In this document: positions 1 through 10,075 of the stretch, in pieces
Layout: each line of letters opens with the position of its first letter
Numbering within the stretch: position 1 is the stretch's first letter
Source: Brevundimonas sp. UBA7534
GTDB taxonomy: Bacteria > Pseudomonadota > Alphaproteobacteria > Caulobacterales > Caulobacteraceae
Assembly (NCBI RefSeq): GCF_002479325.1
Contig: NZ_DLMO01000134.1
Span: forward strand, 1 to 22,675
Direction: 5' to 3'
DNA length: 22,675 bases
Translations under genes and position numbers: made by a program
Notes under the pieces: generated by a model
What the model was told of the DNA's origin: nothing
Seen by the model: the letters and a program-made list of their open reading frames with translations, nothing else
The model's database searches: none

Positions 1-2306
<2,306 letters not shown>

Positions 2307-2422
2307 GGAGAGTGTTCCTCTGGTCAGCACCGCCCGACAATTCGGTTCGCCCCTTCGCGCGCTGGACGACGGGGCGCACAGGTCCCCGCCGCGCGCCGCG
2401 AAAGCCGGCTACGGCGTTGGCG

Positions 2423-2451
2423 CATATAGCCCCGCCAGACGGCCGGGTCCA
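2423..2451 (-). promoter_or_regulatory. Candidate sigma-70-type promoter for acnA
   Basis: On the minus strand TGGACC (2451-2446) and TATATG (2428-2423) are separated by 17 bases and lie about 120 bases upstream of the acnA start. Each hexamer matches the -35 or -10 consensus at 4 of 6 positions. The 2307-2543 gap must hold promoters for both divergent genes, but this is a pattern match only, and I could not pick a convincing ccmA promoter. Confidence 0.25.
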
Positions 2452-2543
2452 TGTGTCCACACCCTCGGCATGGACATTGAGAAGGGTTCGCAAAACGCGC
2501 CGGATTTCGCCCTGCCCCGCGGGGGAAGCGAGATTCACACGTC

Positions 2544-3167
2544 ATGATCCACGCCCTGTCCCTGTCCGGCCTGTCGGTGGCGCGTGGCGAGCGGGTGCTG
2601 TTCCGGGACCTCGACTTTGGTCTGAAGGCGGGGGAGGCGGCGGTGCTGACCGGCGCCAACGGGGCGGGCAAGACCAGCCTGCTGCGCGCCGTCGCCGGCC
2701 TGATCCGGCCCGAGGCGGGCGAGATCGCCTTCCACGACGGCGACGGCAATCCGCTCGACCCGGTCGAGGCGCGCGGGCGCGAGACCCATCTGCTGGGCCA
2801 CCAGGACGGGCTGAAGACCGGCCGCACCGCGCGCCAGGAACTGGGCTTCCAGTGCGACTGGCTGGGCCACACCCAGGACGGGGTCGACGAGGCGGTCGAG
2901 GCCTTCGGCCTGAAGCCCCTGCTGGACCTGGAGGTGCGGCGGCTGTCGGCGGGCCAGAGGCGCCGGCTGGCGATGGGCCGGCTGGTCGGGTCGCCGCGCG
3001 CCCTGTGGCTGCTGGACGAGCCGATGGCGCCGCTGGACGCGCGCTGGCGCGAGGCCTTCGCCGCCTGCATGAAACGCCACCTGGAGGCCGACGGCCTGAT
3101 CCTGGCCGCCGTCCACGACCCCCTGCCGATCCCCGCGCAATCCCTGGACCTGGGGGGGCTGGCGTGA
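2544..3167 (+). CDS. ccmA: Haem exporter ATP-binding protein CcmA
   Basis: This is the ABC ATPase of the CcmABCD complex, which drives release of holo-CcmE during System I cytochrome c maturation at the inner membrane. The 207-residue protein has the usual length. It shows Walker A GANGAGKTS at 37-45, a signature LSAGQ at 134-138, Walker B ALWLLDEP at 153-160, and the H-loop histidine H191 in AAVHDP. The ATG follows a purine-rich GGGGGAAG about 14 bases upstream. It is the first gene of a plus-strand ccm run, and its stop overlaps the GTG start of ccmB in a GTGA. Order and family content make the assignment secure. Confidence 0.96.
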   Translation: MIHALSLSGLSVARGERVLFRDLDFGLKAGEAAVLTGANGAGKTSLLRAVAGLIRPEAGEIAFHDGDGNPLDPVEARGRETHLLGHQDGLKTGRTARQELGFQCDWLGHTQDGVDEAVEAFGLKPLLDLEVRRLSAGQRRRLAMGRLVGSPRALWLLDEPMAPLDARWREAFAACMKRHLEADGLILAAVHDPLPIPAQSLDLGGLA

Positions 3168-3883
3168 GGTTCGGCCCACGCGATCCCGAGGGCGTGGAGC
3201 CGCGCCCGCCCGGCCTGCGGGGCGCGACGCGCGTGCTGCTGGAGCGGGAGCTGGACCTGGCCTGGAACGGCGGCGGGGGGCCGCTGCTGGCCTGCGGCTT
3301 CCTGCTGTGCCTGACGGTGCTGCTGCCGCTGGCGGCGGGCGGCGATCCCCGGACGTTGAGGCCGGTCGCGGGCGGGGTGGCCTGGCTGGGCCTGGCCTTG
3401 GCCTCGCTGCTGTCGCTGGAGCGGCTGTTCGAGCGCGACCTGGAGGACGGGGCGCTGGACCTGCTGGCGGTCGGCCATCTGCCGATGGCGGCGGTGGTCC
3501 TGATCAAGGCCGTGGCCCAGTGGGTCGCCGTCGGCCTGCCGCTGGCGCTGACGGCGCCGATCGCGGCCCTGGCGCTGGGCCTGCCCGCCGGCCTGACGCC
3601 GCTGGCCGCCCTGGGGGCGGTGATCGGCGGCCTGGGGTTCGCCCTGACCGGAGCGCTGGGCGCGGCCGTGGCCCTGGGCGCGCGGCGCGGCGGCCTGCTG
3701 ATCGCCGTGGTGATCCTGCCGCTGTTCATTCCGCCGGTGGTGTTCGGCGCCGGCGCGCTGGAGCGGGCGGCGGCGGGCCAGTCGCCCGCCCCGGCCCTGG
3801 CCCTGCTGTCGGCCTATGTCCTGTTCGCCGCCGTCCTGACCCCCTTCGCCGGGGCCGCCGCCGTCCGCAACGCCCAGGGCTAA
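3164..3883 (+). CDS. ccmB: Haem exporter membrane permease CcmB
   Basis: CcmB is the integral membrane partner of CcmA in the cytochrome c maturation ABC complex. I start it at GTG 3164, whose GTGA overlaps the ccmA stop. This gives 239 residues, slightly longer than the usual 220 or so because of a hydrophilic N-terminal lead (about 20 residues). The open frame extends far upstream, but that part antisenses or overlaps ccmA and is not coding. The body has about six hydrophobic segments, beginning with LLACGFLLCLTVLLPLA near residue 42, and the family-typical LERLFERDLEDGALDLL just after the second segment. Coupling to ccmA by overlapping codons suggests equimolar synthesis. Confidence 0.93.
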   Translation: MRFGPRDPEGVEPRPPGLRGATRVLLERELDLAWNGGGGPLLACGFLLCLTVLLPLAAGGDPRTLRPVAGGVAWLGLALASLLSLERLFERDLEDGALDLLAVGHLPMAAVVLIKAVAQWVAVGLPLALTAPIAALALGLPAGLTPLAALGAVIGGLGFALTGALGAAVALGARRGGLLIAVVILPLFIPPVVFGAGALERAAAGQSPAPALALLSAYVLFAAVLTPFAGAAAVRNAQG

Positions 3884-3959
3884 GGATCAGGGCTGAAGTC
3901 GAGCCCGGCTCGGGCGAACCGCTTGCCCGCCGCCGCGCCGCCGCGTAAGCGCTGGGACC

Positions 3960-4679
3960 ATGTTCGGCCTGTCCAATCCGCAGCGCTTCATGGCGTTCAC
4001 CGGCCCGCTGACGCCCGTTCTGTGGGCGGCGGCGGCCGTGCTGCTGGCGGTCGGGACGTGGCTGAGCTTTTCCGTCCCCGCCGACTATCAGCAGGGCGAC
4101 ACGGTGCGGATCATGTTCGTGCACGTGCCCGCGGCGGTCTGGGGGCTGGGCGCCTACGGGGCGCTGGGCGTCGCCAGCTTCTTCGCCCTGGTGTTCCGCC
4201 ACGCCCTGGCCGACGCCGCCGCGCGGGCGGCCGCCCTGCCCGGCGCGGCGCTGACGGGACTGGCGCTGGTCACCGGCTCGTTGTGGGGCCAGCCGATGTG
4301 GGGGACGTGGTGGGTGTGGGACGCGCGCCTGACCAGCGTGCTGGTGCTGTTCCTGTTCTATCTGGGCTACATGGCGCTGCGGGCCTCGATCGACGACGAG
4401 CAGAAGGCGGCGCGGGCGGCGGCGGTGCTGGGGCTGGTCGGCCTGGTCAATCTGCCGATCGTCAAATTCTCGGTCGACTGGTGGAACACCCTGCACCAGC
4501 CCGCCAGCTTCCTGAGCCCCGGCTCGTCGGGGCTGGACCCGGCCTATGTGCCGGCCTTTCTGACCATGCTGGCGGCCTACGGCGTGCTGTTCTCGGCGCT
4601 GTGGCTGAGCGCGATCCGCGCCGAGGTGCGCCGCCGCCGGGTCGTGACCCTGCGCGCGCGCCGGGCGCTGGAGGCCTGA
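3960..4679 (+). CDS. ccmC: Haem-handling protein CcmC
   Basis: CcmC presents haem to the chaperone CcmE in the periplasmic face of the inner membrane. The 239-residue protein has about six membrane helices and the tryptophan-rich haem-handling WWD motif WGTWWVWDAR at 114-123. The two periplasmic histidine ligands are recognisable as H55 (FVHVPAAVW) and H179 (WWNTLHQP). It lies 76 bases after ccmB, the only real gap in the ccm run; that gap holds a short palindrome (GAGCCCGGCTC) but no terminator-like T tract. The stop TGA is followed directly by the ATG of ccmD. Confidence 0.96.
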   Translation: MFGLSNPQRFMAFTGPLTPVLWAAAAVLLAVGTWLSFSVPADYQQGDTVRIMFVHVPAAVWGLGAYGALGVASFFALVFRHALADAAARAAALPGAALTGLALVTGSLWGQPMWGTWWVWDARLTSVLVLFLFYLGYMALRASIDDEQKAARAAAVLGLVGLVNLPIVKFSVDWWNTLHQPASFLSPGSSGLDPAYVPAFLTMLAAYGVLFSALWLSAIRAEVRRRRVVTLRARRALEA

Positions 4680-4958
4680 ATGCTCGATCTGGACATGAGC
4701 CCCTACGCCGCCTTCGTCTGGCCCGCCTGGGGCGTCAGCGCGCTGGTTCTGGCCGCCCTGACCGCCCGCGCCCTGATCGCCGGCCGCAGATGGAAGCGCG
4801 AACTGGATCGGCTGGAAGGGGCGGCAGGACCGAGGGACGGCGCTCAAGCAGCGCGAAGCGCGGTAGCGCCAAAGGAAAGCCCTCAAGCAGCGCAAAGCGC
4901 GGTAGGGCGAAAAGACAGCCCTCAAGCAGCGCGAAGCGCGGTAGGGCCAAAAGAATGA
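4680..4958 (+). CDS. ccmD: CcmD with a repeat-extended C-terminal tail
   Basis: CcmD is a small single-span protein that holds CcmE to CcmAB-CcmC. The first 45 or so residues fit the family: a short polar start, one membrane helix at about 11-34 (SALVLAALTARALIAG), then a basic RRWKREL segment. Family members are usually 45-65 residues, but this one has 92. The excess is three 13-residue repeats of the form (S/G)xQAA(R/Q)SAVxxK(E/D), encoded by 39-bp units at 4843-4959. It abuts the ccmC stop directly, and its own stop overlaps the ccmG ATG in an ATGA. Identity rests on position, size and topology, since CcmD has little conserved sequence. Confidence 0.85.
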   Translation: MLDLDMSPYAAFVWPAWGVSALVLAALTARALIAGRRWKRELDRLEGAAGPRDGAQAARSAVAPKESPQAAQSAVGRKDSPQAARSAVGPKE

Positions 4959-4959
4959 C
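4843..4959 (+). repeat. Three tandem 39-bp units inside the ccmD 3' end
   Basis: Units at 4843-4881, 4882-4920 and 4921-4959 each begin CTCAAGCAGCGC and contain GCGC-(G/A)AA-GCGC followed by GGTAG. Period 39 keeps the ccmD frame. The third unit runs into the ccmG start codon (ATG 4955), so the last few bases differ. Each unit can fold as a small GCGC-GAA-GCGC hairpin. Units differ at only a few positions, pointing to recent tandem duplication. Confidence 0.95.
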
Positions 4960-5521
4960 CCGCTGGCTGGCGCTTCTGCCGCTGGTGGTGCTGGCGGCGC
5001 TGGCGGCGCTGTTCGTCGGCTGGTCGCTGAAGCGCGACCCGGCGTTCAAGCCCGACGCCCTGGTCGGCCAGCCGATCCCCGAGACGGTGTTGCCGATGCT
5101 GACGGGCGACCGCGAGGGGCCGGGCCAGTTGGACCTGAAGACCGCCGGCGTGGGGCGGCCGATGATCGTCAACGTCTTCGCCTCATGGTGCGCCCCATGC
5201 CGGATCGAGCACCCCAGGCTGCTGGAGCTGAAGCGGCGCGGCGTGGCCGTGGTCGGGATCGCCTACAAGGACGAGCCGGTCGCCACCCGCGCCTTCCTGG
5301 ACGAACTGGGCGACCCCTTCACGATGGTCCTGGTGGACCGCGAGGGCCGCGCCGGGCTGGACCTGGGCATTTCCGGCGTGCCCGAGACCTTCGCCGTGGA
5401 CGCCCTGGGCCGGGTCACCGCCAAACAGTCCGGCCCGCTGCTGGACGACGCCGACCTGGACCGACTGGTCGCCTCGATGCAGGCGCCGCCGCGCCCGGCC
5501 CCGACCGCCACAAGCCGTTAA
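4955..5521 (+). CDS. ccmG: Thiol:disulfide interchange protein CcmG (DsbE)
   Basis: This is a periplasmic membrane-anchored thioredoxin-fold reductase that keeps apocytochrome c CXXCH cysteines (directly or through CcmH) reduced for haem attachment. It has 188 residues, the normal size, with an N-terminal anchor at about 4-24, the active site WCAPC with C79 and C82, and the cis-proline segment SGVPET with P143. The start at ATG 4955 overlaps the ccmD stop (ATGA). The frame stays open further upstream through the 39-bp repeats, giving a Ser/Lys/Arg-rich read-through, but the anchor helix directly after this ATG argues for starting here. Reductant would come from CcdA or DsbD, not in this window. 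Confidence 0.95.
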   Translation: MTRWLALLPLVVLAALAALFVGWSLKRDPAFKPDALVGQPIPETVLPMLTGDREGPGQLDLKTAGVGRPMIVNVFASWCAPCRIEHPRLLELKRRGVAVVGIAYKDEPVATRAFLDELGDPFTMVLVDREGRAGLDLGISGVPETFAVDALGRVTAKQSGPLLDDADLDRLVASMQAPPRPAPTATSR

Positions 5522-5555
5522 CCGTTTTTCGACGGAATGCGTTAACCCTTCGACC

Positions 5556-5828
5556 ATGAGCGCGATTCGCCCCGGCCTTCCTGCGACGACCCTGCCCGTC
5601 CCCGGCGAGGGCGGCCGCGCGCGACAGGCCCAGTCCGCCTTCTTCCGCGCCGCGATGGAGGCGGCCAGCCCGGCCGCGCAGCCGCGCGCAGCCTCTGCGC
5701 CGGCCCCGACGTCCCCCGCCGTGCGCCCGGTCCAGACCTCTCAGGGCGCGTCCCAGAACGCGTCCCAGCCGGGCGCCGAGCCGACCCGCCTGCTGCGGCC
5801 CGGCTCGCTGCTGGACATTCGGATCTGA
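5556..5828 (+). CDS. Small Ala/Pro-rich hypothetical protein
   Basis: This is a 90-residue open frame that I do not recognise. The evidence for coding is the strongly GC-biased third codon position, matching its neighbours, and a position that exactly fills the space between ccmG and the convergent protease gene (its TGA sits next to the opposing stop in TGATCA). The protein is low in complexity, rich in Ala, Pro, Ser and Gln, with no signal peptide or membrane helix. The hydrophobic C-terminus RLLRPGSLLDIRI looks like the only part likely to be conserved or to bind a partner. No clear ribosome site precedes ATG 5556. Two GTTAACC copies (5517-5523 and 5541-5547) lie in the 34-bp gap upstream. 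Confidence 0.6.
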   Translation: MSAIRPGLPATTLPVPGEGGRARQAQSAFFRAAMEAASPAAQPRAASAPAPTSPAVRPVQTSQGASQNASQPGAEPTRLLRPGSLLDIRI

Positions 5829-6584
5829 TCAGTTCCAGCCGCGGCTGGCGATATACTGCTGCAGCGCCTGGATGCGGGTGTCGTCCGACGGGTGGGTCGA
5901 GGCGAACTGCGGCGTGGCCGTCTGGCGCTGCGCCGCCATCAGCCGCCACAGGGCGATGGCCTCGGACGGCTTGAAGCCGGCGGCCGCCATATAGTCGACG
6001 CCCAGACGGTCGGCCTCCAGCTCGTCGCGGCGCGAATAGGGCAGCAGCACCCCGTACTGGGCCGCCAGACCGCCATAGGCCCCGACCGCGTCGCCATAGC
6101 GTCCCGCCACGCCCTGCGCCGCCGCCAGGCCCACCGAGGTCAGCGCCTGGTTCGAAGCCCGCTCGGCGGCGTGGCCGCCCACGATATGGCCGATCTCGTG
6201 GCCGATGACGCTGGCCAGCTGATCGTCGTTGCGGACCAGGTTGAGGAGGCCCGTCGTCACCCCGATCTGGCCGGACGGCAGGGTGAAAGCGTTGGGGCTC
6301 TCTTCCGGGAAGACGGCGTATTCCCAGGTCCGGCCGCCCAGGCCCGCGGCCTGGACCAGCGGGCCGCCGACGCGCCGGACACGCTCCACCTGGGCGCCGG
6401 AGGTCAGCACGCCCGGCTTGGCCACCGCCTCGCGCCAGGCCGCGTTCGACTGCTGCGACAGGGCGGCGTTGTCGACCAGCAGCAGCTGGTTGCGCCCCAG
6501 CGCCTCGTTATAGGCGCACGCCCCCAGGGCCGAGGCGGCGACCAGGGCGGCGAAGGCGGGGACGAGGCGGCGCGAACGGGACAT
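5829..6584 (-). CDS. M48-family metalloprotease, predicted lipoprotein
   Basis: This is a 251-residue zinc endopeptidase of the M48 (Ste24/BepA/LoiP-like) group, probably acting in the periplasm on misfolded envelope proteins. It has an N-terminal signal with a lipobox LGAC (C23), predicting lipidation. The zinc site is HEIGH at 129-133, followed by HIVGGHAAER, with the third ligand in ELEAD (E188 or E190). It lacks the C-terminal TPR region of BepA, so it is a short member. ATG 6584 is preceded by AGGAAGG at good spacing. It runs towards the small gene on the plus strand and lies downstream of the TonB receptor, separated from it by a terminator. Substrate is unknown. Confidence 0.92.
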   Translation of the reverse strand: MSRSRRLVPAFAALVAASALGACAYNEALGRNQLLLVDNAALSQQSNAAWREAVAKPGVLTSGAQVERVRRVGGPLVQAAGLGGRTWEYAVFPEESPNAFTLPSGQIGVTTGLLNLVRNDDQLASVIGHEIGHIVGGHAAERASNQALTSVGLAAAQGVAGRYGDAVGAYGGLAAQYGVLLPYSRRDELEADRLGVDYMAAAGFKPSEAIALWRLMAAQRQTATPQFASTHPSDDTRIQALQQYIASRGWN

Positions 6585-6661
6585 GACGATCCTTCCTGAA
6601 GCTGTGGCGTAAGGTTCACAATGACGCCGCCGGCCGAGAGGTTCCAGACGGTCGGGCGCGC

Positions 6662-6696
6662 AAAGAAAAAGGGCGGCGGACTTTCGCCCGCCGCCC
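6662..6696 (-). terminator. Rho-independent terminator of the TonB receptor gene
   Basis: A 9-bp GC-only stem (GGGCGGCGG at 6671-6679 and CCGCCGCCC at 6688-6696) with an 8-base loop is followed on the minus strand by TTTTTCTTT (complement of 6662-6670). It begins 26 bases past the receptor stop. Orientation of the T tract shows it serves the minus-strand receptor gene. Confidence 0.9.
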
Positions 6697-6721
6697 CGAT
6701 CTGTCGTTCCGACGGTCGTCC

Positions 6722-9271
6722 TTAGAAGGACTTGGTCAGGTTGATGAAGGCCGTGCGGCCCAGATAGTCGTAACCCGAATACAGCGGGGCGTTGCCGACC
6801 CGGTTGTAATAGCCCGACGAGATGGTGGGCGGCTCTTCGTTGAAGATGTTGCGCACGCCGGCGGTCGCGGTCCAGCCGCCGGTCGTATATTGGACCGAGG
6901 CGTTGTGCAGCCAGTAGTCGCCGACCTCGAAGTCGTACATGGCGGTCGACGGATCGGCGTCCGAGGGGCTGACACCCAGATAGTCGTAGCTATCCGTGCC
7001 CTGGATCCACTCGACCCCATAGCGCACGCGCCATTGGTCCCAAGCATAGGAGACATCCGCCGTGCCAGTGAACTCGGGATTGTTGATCTGCCCCTTGTAG
7101 TCTTCCAGCGGATCCTCGTCGAACAGCTTGTTCGAGATTTCCGTGTATTGCGTCAGAGCCAAGTTGAACAGAACCGACCCGGGACCGACGTCGTTGCGAT
7201 AACGCACAGTGTAGTCCAGACCCTTCACGATATCTGTCGCCAAGTTGACATAGCCGTTCTGGACCGTGAGCTGGCTGTTGGTCGGGTCACGGGACACCAA
7301 GGCGCAGAAACCGACGTCGGCGGCGAAGTCCGCCGGGTCGGAATCGTAGCAACGTGTCAGGATGTTCCCCGCGCCGTACTGCGAAACGCCGTTCTTGACC
7401 TCGATCTCATAGTAATCGACCGCGAAAGCCAGATCGCCCCAGCCGGACGGCATCGGCGGCTGGAGGACGGCGCCGACCGTCATGTTGGTCGACGTCTCAG
7501 CCTCCAAGCCGGCCTCCGCACCGCCCAGAGTAACCACCCGGATGCTGCTCAGATTGTAGTGGTCCGGCGCCAGGCCTTCGGCAGCGCAGTTAGCGACGCG
7601 GTTGGGGTTGACGTTGGGACGACCGTATTCGTTGCAGCGATCGTTGGTATTGGACAGGAAGCCGGTAGTGGCGCCGACGAACTGCTCGAACAGGGCCGGC
7701 GCGCGGTACGAGGTGCCGTAGGTGCCGCGCAGCGTCAGCATCTCGACCGGTGAGTAGACCAGACCGATTTTGTAAGTCGTGTCATCGCCGTACGAATCAT
7801 AGTCCGTGTAACGGAACGAACCGTTCAGGGTCAGATCATGGGCGAAGGGCATATCGCGCAAGATCGGCGCCTCGACTTCGGCGAAAGCTTCCCACACCGA
7901 GTCCGAACCGCGTGTGATGGCGGAGCTGGAGAAGTTGTAGGTGTTGTCGTTCTGGGAATCGAGACCGGGAGTGTCGTCGATCTGGGCGTCCCGCCACTCC
8001 AAACCGAAGAAGCCCATCACGCGGCCCGCCGGCAATTCGAACAGCGGACCGTCCAGACCCAAGCTGACGATCTTTTCTTCGTACTCGGTCACGCCCTTGA
8101 CCGGACGGAAAACGTAATCGACCCACGCCTGCGGCAGTTGACCGCCAATGACCTGGCTGCTCAGCGCCGGAGCGGCCACGCACCCGGGGTTAGACGCTAG
8201 CTGGGCGCACTGGAACTGGCCCGGCGCAATTTCGACGACATCCAAGCTTTCGATCAGACGGTCCGTCAGGAACTGTTCGCTGGTATATTCCGAACGCGAC
8301 TTCGAATAGCTGGCCGACAGGTCGTAGCGCCATTCGGGGATCAAGAAGTCGCCCTTGATGCCGACGACGTTGCGGTTGAAGCGCTGCTCCTGGGTCGAGT
8401 GATCATTGCCGAAGCCGATGAAGGCGCGTACGCCCACGTCTGCGCCCTTGTTCAGCCCCTGATCGGTCATGGCCGTGCTGAAGGCCAGATTGTCGGGGAT
8501 CAGCGGGCTGCCCTTGGCGTAGTCGAGCGCAAGCTGGCGATAGCCCGTCTGGGAGGACTTGCGATTGTTCAGCAAGAATTCGCCGTAGATTTCGGCATTG
8601 CCCAAGGCGTTCAGTTGATAGGCCGCTTCGCCGTATATCGTGGTGATCTCGACCGGCGAGATCAGCGACTCGTTCAGCATCCGGTCTTCGAATGTGTCAC
8701 GGACGTTGACATCGTTGGCGCCGCCGCCGACGCCCTCGAAGCCGACCACGCCGGTATCGACGGCCGAGTTCGGACGCCAGCGGTTGAAGGTCGAGCCGAC
8801 CGAACCGGCCGCGCCCTGACCGCCCACGCCGACGAAGGTCCGCTGGCCGCGCGCGTTCAGCGGACCCTCGACGCCAGCGGCGATCGTGTTAATCGTCACG
8901 CCATTCGAGCCGGTGTCGGTGATCGGATAGCATTTCGGCTTGCCGGTAATAGGATCGACGAAATCGAGCGATCCGCCGGTAGCCCGGTCGATGTAGCCGT
9001 CCGTCTGGCAGCGCGTGAATTCGCGATCGCGCAGGGTCAGTTCGTCGCGCTCGTAGCGCTCCACCGAACCGGCGGCGCGCCAGCGGTCGCCCTTGGCGCC
9101 GGCGACGACCGACAGGCGGGTCGAGCCGCCGTTGCCGTTGGCCTCGGTCGGGGCGTTCACCTGGCCTTCCAGGGTCAGGCCCTCGAAGCCCTGACGGGTC
9201 TGGATGTTGACCACGCCGGCCACGGCGTCCGAACCGTAAACCGACGACGCGCCGTCACGCAGCGCTTCGAC
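6722..9271 (-). pseudogene. TonB-dependent receptor, 5' end missing
   Basis: TonB-dependent receptors import siderophores, vitamins, sugars or peptides across the outer membrane. About 850 codons remain without any frameshift, from the late plug segment (VEALRDGASSVYGSDAVAGVV) through the whole barrel to a terminal phenylalanine in FINLTKSF, the usual assembly signal. Missing are the signal peptide, TonB box and first half of the plug, typically 100-180 residues. In frame upstream of 9271 the reading becomes unrelated (Arg/Pro-rich) with no start codon; the first possible start is GTG 9223, inside the plug motif. A product without a signal peptide could not reach the outer membrane, so I call it a pseudogene. 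The barrel contains several Cys pairs and is typical of large Caulobacterales receptors. The substrate cannot be told. Confidence 0.85.
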
Positions 9272-9572
9272 GCCGTCATCAACTGCACGGGCCCGCTGGG
9301 CGGATAGCCGATAGCCGGGGCCCTTTGATTCGTGATCTATTGGATAAGGGCTTCGCGGGGCCCGACCCCATGGGTCTGGGTTTTCAGGTTGATGGCAAGG
9401 GCGCCCTGGCGCCGTCGGGCGTCCCTTCGCCAGACCTCCACGTCATCGGTCCCTTGGCCCGCGCACCTTCTGGGAGATGACCTCGGTTCCCGATTTGCGC
9501 GGGCAGGCTCAAGCGCTCGCTGTCCGAATCCTCGCAAATAGTCCCGGCACAAAAAGCTCGGTTCCCTGTTAG
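9266..9572 (+). pseudogene. C-terminal remnant of an FAD/NAD(P)-binding protein
   Basis: Read with two single-base corrections, this stretch gives a continuous protein end: FDAVINCTGPLG, then IADSRGPLIRDLLDKG, GPDPMGLGFQVDGKGAL, PSPDLHVIGPLARG, TFWEMTSVPDLRGQAQAL and a TAG stop at 9570-9572. The pattern (INCTGP, xLGLGFxVD, IGPLxRGxFWE, VPDLRxQA) is that of the C-terminal part of FAD/NAD(P)-binding proteins of the NAD_binding_9 type, from memory of the family. Apparent deletions lie near 9301 (GGGC[C]GG) and 9463 (CGC[G]GCACC). Everything upstream of about 9266 is the opposing TonB receptor, so the front of this gene is gone. Confidence 0.6.
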
Positions 9573-9635
9573 ACTCGGCGGAAGAGGAATGCTTGCATAG
9601 TCTGGCTCTCGTCATCGTCCTCGTCGGCGTCCTAG

Positions 9636-10073
9636 GCTCAGGACCCATTGATGGGAGGCGCGCGATCTGATTCAGGCTCCTGATGAGTCTGGATATGAGT
9701 GAGCTGTATTGGCTGACGGACGAGCAGATGGCTCGGCTGGAGCCCTATGTCCCAAGAGCCACGGCAAGCCTCGGGTGGATGACCGCCGGGTGCTGAGCGG
9801 GATCATCTTTGTGAACCGCAACGGCCTGCGCTGGCGGGATGCGCCGGCGGCCTATGGGCCGCACAAGACCCTCTACAATCGCTGGAAGCGTTGGAGCGAG
9901 GCTGGTGTCTTCATCCGGATGATGGAGGGCCTGTCCGGGGCCCAGACCGAACGCCGCGCCGTCATGATCGATGCGACCTATCTCAAGGCGCACCGCACGG
10001 CTTCGAGCCTGCGGGTGAAAAAGGGGACCTTGGGCGGCTGATCGGACGCACGAAGGGCGGCATGAACACAAAA
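9636..10073 (+). mobile_element. Truncated IS5-family insertion sequence
   Basis: The left end is probably just after CTAG at 9632-9635, where GGCTCAGGACCC begins; this looks like the terminal repeat of IS5/IS427-type elements, and CTAG fits the YTAR-type targets of IS5. The end is not proven because the right terminal repeat is absent. The element holds only the first third of its transposase and stops at about 10073, two bases short of the CCA end of the tRNA-Arg gene. It cannot transpose by itself. Confidence 0.7.
9695..10073 (+). pseudogene. IS5-family transposase, frameshifted and truncated
   Basis: The N-terminal part of an IS5-family (IS427-like) DDE transposase is recognisable: MSELYWLTDEQMARLEP, then KSHGKPRVDDRRVLSGIIFV, NGLRWRDAP, GPHKTLYNRWKRW and the segment VMIDATYLKAHRTASSLRVKKG, which holds the first catalytic Asp. 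An in-frame ATG at 9683 is an alternative start. Two single-base deletions break the frame: near 9753 (GTCCC[C]AAG) and near 10027 (AAGGGG[G]ACC). After the second correction it continues LGRLIGRTKGGMNTK and stops matching at 10073. The second Asp and the Glu of the triad are missing. Confidence 0.88.
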
Positions 10074-10075
10074 TA

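Noticed and set aside
3898..3917. Palindrome GAGCCCGGCTC between ccmB and ccmC as terminator
   Set aside because: The stem is only five base pairs and no T run follows; ccmC clearly belongs with the same operon.
4843..4959. CRISPR-like array
   Set aside because: The 39-bp units are contiguous without unique spacers and lie in frame within ccmD.
5517..5547. Full CtrA box upstream of the small protein
   Set aside because: The two TTAA half-sites are 20 bases apart rather than seven, so they do not make one standard site.
8399..9307. A 302-codon plus-strand frame ending in FDAVINCTGPLGG
   Set aside because: Only the last dozen or so codons (from about 9266) are real coding remnant. The rest is antisense to the TonB receptor.
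9337..9648. A 103-codon minus-strand frame in the scar region
   Set aside because: The plus strand carries a recognisable frameshifted protein end there; this frame is its Arg-rich complement.
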